20,428 bases of DNA, from assembly GCF_934424005.1 (NCBI RefSeq), contig NZ_CAKRXI010000044.1, positions 1 through 20,428 of the forward strand, in the 5' to 3' direction. The notes under the pieces are model-generated. The model saw nothing but the letters and a program-made list of their open reading frames with translations. It was not told the origin of the DNA and did not search any database. The position numbers were made by a program, and so were the translations under genes. The stretch comes from an uncultured Blautia sp. (GTDB lineage: Bacteria; Bacillota; Clostridia; Lachnospirales; Lachnospiraceae). Numbering within the stretch: position 1 is the stretch's first letter; each line of letters opens with the position of its first letter. Shown piece by piece: positions 15,101 through 20,428 of this stretch.

Positions 15101-16096
15101 CTAAAATGTTATATCACCCAATAAATGGCAAAAATCGTCTGGAAAAGGTGCCTCCAGTGTAATCATCTCCTGACTGAACGGCTGTCGGAAAGTCACGTTT
15201 TCTGCGTGCAGTGCTGCACGATAAATAGGACACTGTTCTTCTCTTTCCGTTGACGTACCATACAGAGAATCACCCAACAACGGATGCCCCAGCGCCTGCA
15301 TATGCACCCGAATCTGATGCGTACGTCCTGTATCCAGTTTTAAACTCACGGCTGACCATTCAGCAGAACTATAAAGTACCTGATAATGCGTGACCGCCCT
15401 CAGACAATTCGTGAACTCGACCCTTTGTCTGATAACAGTGGAATCCACCTTTAAGCTTTCATTATCTTTTACAGTTTCCATCCGCAACGGATGTTCTCCG
15501 GCTTTTCGAATCGGAAATTCTATCGTATGCCATTCCGTCGCCTGATCAACTGGAAACGCTCCTTTTACAAGTGCAAGATATTGTTTCTTCAGGATTTCTT
15601 TTTCACGCTGTTCCTGCAGTCTCTGTGCGGCCACCTGATTTTTTGCAAAAAGAACGATTCCGGATGTTTCTTTATCCAGTCGTCCAACAGGGCGTATACA
15701 GATTGAAAGACCTTTTTTTCGAAAGTATGCCATGACCTGATTTGACAGACTGTCACTGTAATGCATACCAGAAGGATGTGTCAATACTCCTGCCGGTTTA
15801 TTTACTGCAAGCACATCCTCATCTTCATATAAAATATCCAGCTTCTCTCCTGCCTTTTCATCTGAGATCAAATGTATCGACTGTGTTTCTTCTGTTTCCA
15901 GGCATATCTGAATCTTATCGCCACAGGAAACTTTTTCTGTTACTCTGCACTGTATACTATTTTTACAGATTCCATTCAACCGGAATTTCGCACGGCTGAT
16001 CTGTTTTTTCGTAAGTCCCAGATATTCTCGAAGAAGCTTTTCTACGGTCATTCCCTGCATGGCTTCTTCTGCTGTTATAGTAAGATATTTCTCCAT
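15101..16096 (-). CDS. RluA-family pseudouridine synthase
   Basis: The 331-residue product is predicted to convert a uridine in rRNA or tRNA into pseudouridine. Residues 1-75 form an S4-like RNA-binding domain. The catalytic domain begins near LDILYEDEDVLAVNKPAGVL and contains RPVGRLDKETSG with catalytic D141, then LKLDTGRTHQIRVHM and GHPLLGDSLYG, all standard for RluA/RluD. The target uridine is not predictable. AAGGAAG precedes the ATG. It starts 16 bases after the stop of the LysR gene, so the two are likely co-transcribed, and the MATE gene follows. Confidence 0.93.
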   Translation of the reverse strand: MEKYLTITAEEAMQGMTVEKLLREYLGLTKKQISRAKFRLNGICKNSIQCRVTEKVSCGDKIQICLETEETQSIHLISDEKAGEKLDILYEDEDVLAVNKPAGVLTHPSGMHYSDSLSNQVMAYFRKKGLSICIRPVGRLDKETSGIVLFAKNQVAAQRLQEQREKEILKKQYLALVKGAFPVDQATEWHTIEFPIRKAGEHPLRMETVKDNESLKVDSTVIRQRVEFTNCLRAVTHYQVLYSSAEWSAVSLKLDTGRTHQIRVHMQALGHPLLGDSLYGTSTEREEQCPIYRAALHAENVTFRQPFSQEMITLEAPFPDDFCHLLGDITF

Positions 16097-16112
16097 AAAC
16101 TTCCTTTTAAAT

Positions 16113-17024
16113 TCATCTTAATATTCCTGCATTCTTCGGTATCTCTACGTTCTGATAAGAATGCAGGATTCTTTCCAGTTCATGAATAGCCGGTGTAAGA
16201 AATTTATTTTTATGATATACAAGCTTAAACTTACGGTTCCATTCTCCATTTTCATTTCGAAAAACATGAATACTTTCGTGTTGTACTTCATGATACATCA
16301 GTCTCAGAGACATCACAGACAGTACCCTGTCATAAAGCACTGCATTTAGCAATGTTCGTGGACTGTTTGCTTCCCATACTGTCTGAAATGAAATCTGATG
16401 TCGTTCCGCATAATCTTCAAACAACTGGCGTGTTCCACTTCCCTGTTCACGCATGGCAAACTGTTGATCATTCAGATCCTGCACCTTAAGAATCTTACGT
16501 TCATAAAGTGGATGTTCTTTTCCGACTGCAAGCACCAGACAATCCTCAACGATTGGAAGCACTATCAGATCTGAAGAAAGAATCTCACCCTCTACAATCC
16601 CGACATCCAGCTCGGACCTTAATAATTTCTGTTCAATCTTCCGCGTATTGCTTACATAGGAAGAAACCTTTACCTCCGGACAGCTTTTCTGAAGTTCCGG
16701 AATCAGAAACGGGGTCAGACAGGTTCCGACTGTGATCGTCGAACCCAGCTTCAATGTTGAAGACTGCCCCTGATTAAGCATCAGTTCTTCCGTCTCCTCA
16801 AACTGATGGACCAGTTCTCTTGCTCTTGGGAGAAGAAGTTTTCCCCGTTCTGTGAGATACAGTTTCTTACCAAGACGCTCAAACAAAAGCCCGTTATAAT
16901 GTTTTTCCAATTCACGGATTGCCTGACTTACTGTCGGCTGAGATAAATATAAATGTGCTGCCGCCGCACTCATAGATCCATAATCTGCAACTGCAACGAA
17001 AATATTCAAGTGTCGGAGCGTCAT
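16113..17024 (-). CDS. LysR-family regulator divergent to the sulfite-reductase-like gene
   Basis: The 303-residue LysR protein has a helix-turn-helix in residues 1-60, with AAAAHLYLSQPTVSQAIREL, and an effector domain from about 90, where LKLGSTITVGTCLTPFLIPE starts the fold. This form recalls the CysL/YeiE/CbbR branch, some members of which govern sulfite or cysteine metabolism, matching its divergent neighbour. AAGGAG lies 11 bases before the ATG. Its promoter (TTGAGT 17099-17094, TATTAT 17076-17071, 17 apart) overlaps the promoter of the divergent gene, and a T-N11-A site lies just past its own predicted start, consistent with autorepression. The downstream RluA gene is probably in the same transcript. 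Confidence 0.92.
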   Translation of the reverse strand: MTLRHLNIFVAVADYGSMSAAAAHLYLSQPTVSQAIRELEKHYNGLLFERLGKKLYLTERGKLLLPRARELVHQFEETEELMLNQGQSSTLKLGSTITVGTCLTPFLIPELQKSCPEVKVSSYVSNTRKIEQKLLRSELDVGIVEGEILSSDLIVLPIVEDCLVLAVGKEHPLYERKILKVQDLNDQQFAMREQGSGTRQLFEDYAERHQISFQTVWEANSPRTLLNAVLYDRVLSVMSLRLMYHEVQHESIHVFRNENGEWNRKFKLVYHKNKFLTPAIHELERILHSYQNVEIPKNAGILR

Positions 17025-17043
17025 TTTAGTATATTCTCCTTGT

Positions 17044-17109
17044 ATAGGTAATTTCTATCATTTCTATAAAATAATATCATTTTTCAAATACATACTCAAG
17101 TGGTATATT
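17044..17109. promoter_or_regulatory. Divergent promoters with a LysR site at -65
   Basis: The dyad ATAG-N7-CTAT (17044-17058) has the T-N11-A form. It is centred about 65 bases upstream of the predicted start of the plus-strand gene (TTTTCA 17081-17086, TATATT 17104-17109 with an extended TG, start near 17116). The minus-strand LysR promoter (17071-17099) overlaps it. This is the textbook LysR activator layout. Confidence 0.55.
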
Positions 17110-17160
17110 ATCATTTGCAAACAAAAATCACAAACAAATCATGGATTGGAGTATTTATAA

Positions 17161-18048
17161 ATGTCAGCCTTAACAGTAAGCAAAGAAGATGAAAAACGAG
17201 TAAAAGGAATGGGATTTCTCAACAATCGTGGAACGAATTTCTTTTCCGCACGGGTCCTTACAACAAACGGAAAGGTAACAGTTGCACAGCAGCGTTGTAT
17301 GGCAGATGCTGCAGAAAAATTTGGCAATGGAACACTTTTATACACAACACGACTCTCTGTTGAGATTCAGGGAATTCCATATGACAAGATTGAAGAATTT
17401 CAGGCATTCATCGCCAAAGAAGGACTTGTAACCGGTGGCACAGGTGCAAAAGTCCGTCCGGTAGTCTCCTGCAAAGGAACAACCTGTCAGTATGGACTTC
17501 TGGATTCTTATGCTCTTTCCGAAGAAATCTACAAACGGTTTTATGAAGGATTTCGAGATGTTGCACTGCCGCATAAATTCAAGATTGCAGTTGGTGGATG
17601 TCCTAATAACTGTGTCAAACCAAATCTGAATGATGTTGGTATCATTGGCCAGCGGATTCCCGAAGTGAACAGTGACATCTGTAAAGGTTGTAAAAAATGT
17701 GCAATTGAAGCAGCCTGTCCTAATAAAGTTGCAAAAGTGGTTGATGGAAAAATTCAAATTGACAAAACTCTGTGTAAACACTGTGGACGCTGTGTTGGAA
17801 AATGCCCATTCCATACAATTGAAGATGGTACTTACGGATATAAAATCTATATCGGCGGACGCTGGGGAAAAAAGATTTCTCATGGAAAAGCACTCAGCAA
17901 AATATTTACCTCCAAAGAAGAGGCACTGGATGTTATTGAAAAATCAATTCTTTTCTTCCGCGATAACGGTCTGAAGGGAGAACGTTTTGCAGAAACGATT
18001 GAAAGAATCGGTTTTGAAAATGTAGAAAAAGTTTTGATTCAGGAATAA
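17161..18048 (+). CDS. Small siroheme/4Fe-4S sulfite (nitrite) reductase-like protein
   Basis: The 295-residue product begins with a ferredoxin-like half-domain of nitrite/sulfite reductases (about 10-90). Next come the siroheme and cluster cysteines, C104-x4-C109 in SCKGTTCQYG and C147-x3-C151 in GGCPNNC. A two-cluster ferredoxin insert follows, with CKGCKKC plus C186 and CKHCGRCVGKC (174-215). A C-terminal helical part closes the protein. It resembles AsrC and the small single-chain sulfite reductases of anaerobes, which reduce sulfite to sulfide. No AsrA or AsrB partner is adjacent, so electrons would have to come from a ferredoxin or a distant gene. TGGAG precedes the ATG. The divergent LysR gene probably controls it. 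Confidence 0.85.
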   Translation: MSALTVSKEDEKRVKGMGFLNNRGTNFFSARVLTTNGKVTVAQQRCMADAAEKFGNGTLLYTTRLSVEIQGIPYDKIEEFQAFIAKEGLVTGGTGAKVRPVVSCKGTTCQYGLLDSYALSEEIYKRFYEGFRDVALPHKFKIAVGGCPNNCVKPNLNDVGIIGQRIPEVNSDICKGCKKCAIEAACPNKVAKVVDGKIQIDKTLCKHCGRCVGKCPFHTIEDGTYGYKIYIGGRWGKKISHGKALSKIFTSKEEALDVIEKSILFFRDNGLKGERFAETIERIGFENVEKVLIQE

Positions 18049-18066
18049 CTTTTATTCAAAAATTCA

Positions 18067-18097
18067 TTGACTCTACAATAGTTATAGAGTTTACTAT
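18067..18097 (+). promoter_or_regulatory. MerR-type promoter of the second MATE gene
   Basis: TTGACT (18067-18072) and TACTAT (18092-18097) are 19 bases apart, longer than the usual 17. A 19-bp dyad (18071-18089, arms CTCTA and TAGAG) fills the spacer. A 19-bp spacer with a central dyad is the hallmark of promoters activated by MerR-family regulators such as drug sensors. No MerR gene is in the window. Confidence 0.6.
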
Positions 18098-18124
18098 AAC
18101 GTAGAAAGGAGTCATTGATTTATT

Positions 18125-19468
18125 ATGGAAAGAAATCTTACTTCCGGCAGTGTTCTGAAAAATATTGCTTATTTCTCACTGCCGTATCTGTTATCTTACT
18201 TCCTGCAGACCCTGTATGGAATGGCGGATCTTTTTATCATTGGTCAATTTGAAGGCGTTGCAAGTACTACTGCCGTCTCAATTGGCAGCCAGGTTATGCA
18301 TATGATCACTGTTATGATCGTTGGTCTTGCAATGGGAGCTACTGTCACGATTGCACAGGCAATTGGTGCCAGAGACAAAAAAAGTGCTTCCAAAACGATT
18401 GGAAACACGGTTACTTTATTTATGGCTGTTGCAATTGGTTTGATGATTCTTCTGCTTCTACTGGTTCATCCAATCGTATCCGCGATGTCTACTCCTTCAG
18501 AAGCAGTAAGTGGAACGGTTGCTTATCTTACAGTATGTTTCATTGGAATTCCCTGCATCACTGCATATAACATCATCAGTTCCATATTTCGCGGACTTGG
18601 AGATTCCAAAAGTCCAATGTATTTTATCGCCATTGCATGCGTAGTAAATATTGGACTTGATTACCTGTTTATGGGATATTTTCATCTCGGACCGGTCGGA
18701 GCAGCACTTGGCACAACGTTATCGCAACTTGTGAGTGTCATCATTGCGCTGATTGTAATTCTGAAAAAGGATACGGGAATCTCTTTATCACAGAAGGATT
18801 TTCGTCCGGATCACGCATCCATGCAGAAAATTTTGACTATCGGAATTCCTGTCGCTCTGCAGGATGGTTTTATCCAGATTGCTTTTATTGTCATTACAAT
18901 CATTGCAAACAGACGTGGACTTGATACAGCCGCCGCTGTCGGAATTGTTGAGAAGATCATCAGCTTTTTATTTCTGGTTCCTTCTTCTATGCTTTCGACT
19001 GTTTCTGCTCTGTGTGCACAGAATATCGGAGCAAAGAAACATGATCGTGCCTCAAAGACGCTTCGCTATGGAATCATGATCGCAGTAGGATTTGGAATTA
19101 TTGTTTCTATTATAATTCAGTTTGTTGCAGAACCGGTGGTATCATTGTTCACCTCTGATGCAACGGTTATCGTACTTGGAAGTCAGTACATACGTGGATA
19201 TATTTTTGACTGTATTTTTGCAGGAATCCACTTCTGTTTCAGCGGATATTTCTGCGCTTATGGAAAATCAGGTTTTTCTTTCCTGCACAATATTGTATCC
19301 ATTCTATGTGTGCGTATTCCGGGAGTGTATCTGACTTCTTTGTGGTTCCCGTCTACGCTGTTCCCCATGGGAATTGCGACAGCATGCGGATCATTACTTT
19401 CTGTTATCATCTGTCTGATTGTATTCCGCTGGATGAAAAAGCATGTAGTCAGACCAATGATGGGATAA
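18125..19468 (+). CDS. MATE family efflux transporter
   Basis: The 447-residue membrane protein has twelve hydrophobic helices in two homologous halves. It starts NLTSGSVLKNIAYFSLPYLL and continues with LQTLYGMADLFIIGQF, a MATE signature; the second half begins MQKILTIGIPVALQDGFIQI. It would export cationic compounds using an ion gradient. It is only distantly like the MATE protein at 13732-15072, so the two are not a recent duplication. The ribosome site AAGGAG lies 13 bases from the ATG, wider than ideal, and no better in-frame start exists. Its separate promoter of MerR type suggests induction by a drug-like compound. Confidence 0.93.
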   Translation: MERNLTSGSVLKNIAYFSLPYLLSYFLQTLYGMADLFIIGQFEGVASTTAVSIGSQVMHMITVMIVGLAMGATVTIAQAIGARDKKSASKTIGNTVTLFMAVAIGLMILLLLLVHPIVSAMSTPSEAVSGTVAYLTVCFIGIPCITAYNIISSIFRGLGDSKSPMYFIAIACVVNIGLDYLFMGYFHLGPVGAALGTTLSQLVSVIIALIVILKKDTGISLSQKDFRPDHASMQKILTIGIPVALQDGFIQIAFIVITIIANRRGLDTAAAVGIVEKIISFLFLVPSSMLSTVSALCAQNIGAKKHDRASKTLRYGIMIAVGFGIIVSIIIQFVAEPVVSLFTSDATVIVLGSQYIRGYIFDCIFAGIHFCFSGYFCAYGKSGFSFLHNIVSILCVRIPGVYLTSLWFPSTLFPMGIATACGSLLSVIICLIVFRWMKKHVVRPMMG

Positions 19469-19478
19469 AGTAGTCATT

Positions 19479-20114
19479 TTATAATTGTAATATTTTTAAT
19501 AAGTCTGTTTTCGGAAGATCCGGATTGCTTTGGTAAATATCAATGTAATCCGGATCTTCTGTTCTGTTATTGAACGCAGGAAAGAGAAATCCGCATTCTG
19601 GTTTTCCTGGTTCATAATCGCCAGATACCGGGCAGATTGCACAGATAATGTATTCGTAGATTTCTTCGGATTCCCAGAGACTTTCGTGATCAGCCGCCTT
19701 AAGGGGGATGTCGTAGGTATTATGAAAGAGATATACAGCATAGGCGTGGTTGGAATGGTAGCTTTCTGCAATATATTCGTAAAAGGATTCCAAAAGGGCA
19801 TCGTTTTTGAGACCGCAGGATTTGATTCCAAGTAGAAGCTGGCGGATTCCACCCGGAGTATATGCTTCTTTTGGGATTTTATAGCGTTTGAGGTTCTGGT
19901 TTGTTGGTGAGAAAGGAATGGTTTTGGCAATGGTAAGGTTCTGTTCTTTCTCAGAGTTTTTAAGTTTCAGGAAGTTCGTATTGAAAGTGCCGTCAATGAA
20001 TCCGTCTTTATCCATGTAACTGCCTGCAATGCGAGTCATGGATGTACGGGCAGGTGTCATTCGGCGGGTGAGTTCAAGCATATCTTCGCGGTTGATTCGA
20101 GTGATTGATGGCAT
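19479..20114 (-). CDS. DUF4317 family protein, short form
   Basis: The 211-residue product matches DUF4317, a family frequent in Lachnospiraceae with no known function. Recognisable parts are RRMTPARTSMTRIAGSYMDK near the start, LLGIKSCGLKNDALLESFYE, YLFHNTYDIPLKA, EEIYEYIICAICPVS and CGFLFPAFNNRTED. Relatives I recall are near 380-400 residues, so this copy seems to lack the C-terminal half; it may be truncated or a genuine short form. AAAGGA precedes the ATG. It converges on the MATE gene with only 10 bases between stops, and no terminator is visible there, so the transcripts may overlap. Confidence 0.75.
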   Translation of the reverse strand: MPSITRINREDMLELTRRMTPARTSMTRIAGSYMDKDGFIDGTFNTNFLKLKNSEKEQNLTIAKTIPFSPTNQNLKRYKIPKEAYTPGGIRQLLLGIKSCGLKNDALLESFYEYIAESYHSNHAYAVYLFHNTYDIPLKAADHESLWESEEIYEYIICAICPVSGDYEPGKPECGFLFPAFNNRTEDPDYIDIYQSNPDLPKTDLLKILQL

Positions 20115-20223
20115 GGGATGTCCTTTCTTATTTTAATAATCGTTCTCTTACGTAACCAGTTATCCATATATCGGAGCGTAGAACACAAAGCTTGCGTTTC
20201 CGGTTTTCGACCGTGCGCTTATG

Positions 20224-20274
20224 GATGACTGCTTTTGCAAACTCGCTTCGCTCAGACAGAGCACAGCAGTCATC
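20224..20274. repeat. Inverted repeat between DUF4317 and the rRNA terminator
   Basis: GATGACTGCT (20224-20233) and AGCAGTCATC (20265-20274) form a perfect 10-bp dyad around 31 bases that contain a smaller GCTC/GAGC pair. It does not end in a T run, so it is not a simple terminator. It could be a dispersed palindromic repeat or an RNA-processing hairpin after the rRNA operon. Confidence 0.55.
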
Positions 20275-20293
20275 GCTAGCATTCAATATTTAT

Positions 20294-20327
20294 ACAACAA
20301 AAAACCGGAACGGAATATCCGCTCCGG
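20294..20327 (-). terminator. Terminator of the rRNA operon
   Basis: On the minus strand CCGGAGCGGA and TCCGTTCCGG form a 10-bp stem with one G-U pair and a 3-base loop (20327-20305), followed by six T residues. It lies about 70 bases after the 3' end of the 23S gene and ends that transcript. Confidence 0.9.
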
Positions 20328-20396
20328 CTTCATTATCGTATCTTCAAAACCACATACATGTTGACAACCAACCGAATCAATTCTGACCATGCTTTC

Positions 20397-20428
20397 TTGG
20401 TCAAGCCCTCACCCTATTAGTAGCAGTC
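20397..20428 (-). rRNA. 23S ribosomal RNA, 3' end only
   Basis: Read on the minus strand the last bases give GACTGCTACTAATAGG followed by GTGAGGGCTTGACC, which matches the conserved 3' tip of bacterial 23S rRNA (CTAATAGG-TCGAGG-GCTTGACC) with a few differences. The gene continues beyond the right edge of the window. The exact 3' nucleotide is estimated. No 5S gene lies between it and the terminator. Confidence 0.85.

Noticed and set aside
20341..20396. Possible tRNA or 5S gene between the 23S tip and the terminator
   Set aside because: The stretch is under 60 bases and shows no cloverleaf, anticodon arm or 5S motif.
1..20428. CRISPR array, toxin-antitoxin pair, prophage or complete insertion sequence
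   Set aside because: No evenly spaced direct repeats, no paired small toxin/antitoxin genes, and no transposase with terminal repeats; the Rpn gene has no flanking ends.

Overview
The window looks like a chromosomal segment from a Clostridia bacterium, most likely Lachnospiraceae. The evidence is strong AGGAGG-type ribosome binding sites, moderate-to-low GC, and several families common in that group: DUF4317, an Rpn-type PD-(D/E)XK nuclease, a PepV dipeptidase and MATE pumps. The extreme right end holds the 3' tip of a 23S rRNA gene on the minus strand, so the window abuts an rRNA operon. The genus assignment is inference.

Left part (1-4190). A structured remnant resembling an IS200/IS605 end lies at 67-210. 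A LysR regulator (+) follows and converges on a malate/L-lactate dehydrogenase-family oxidoreductase (-); their stop codons share one TTAA. Then come an Rpn-family nuclease (-), whose ribosome binding site sits in a hairpin, and an ElaA-like acetyltransferase (-).

Centre (4191-10718). The most distinctive unit is a tightly coupled minus-strand operon. It encodes an alanine-racemase-fold PLP enzyme, an SDF-family symporter, a divergent 763-residue aconitase-family hydratase and a TRIC/UPF0126 membrane protein. The genes overlap or abut (AGGGGG ribosome site just after a stop, ATGA overlap, TAA-ATG abutment). A LysR gene diverges from the operon across face-to-face overlapping promoters. The PLP enzyme lacks the usual racemase tyrosine, and the symporter has lost the arginine that reads an acidic side chain. 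I infer an uncharacterised neutral-amino-acid uptake and catabolic pathway.

Right-centre (10719-17024). A decayed stretch holds an unrecognised C-terminal remnant and an internally deleted alpha/beta hydrolase behind an intact DUF4186 gene. A probable housekeeping operon on the minus strand follows: LysR, RluA-type pseudouridine synthase, MATE pump, CinA/PncC amidohydrolase and PepV dipeptidase, ending in a terminator.

Right part (17025-20428). A small siroheme/4Fe-4S sulfite-reductase-like protein diverges from the LysR gene. A second MATE pump has a promoter with the 19-bp spacer and dyad typical of MerR-family control. After it come a short DUF4317 protein (-), an inverted repeat, the rRNA terminator and the 23S end. 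No 5S gene lies between the 23S end and that terminator.

All three LysR loci share one promoter geometry: a dyad of T-N11-A type centred about 65-66 bp upstream of the predicted start of the putative target gene. This is the classical LysR recognition-site position and ties each regulator to its neighbour.
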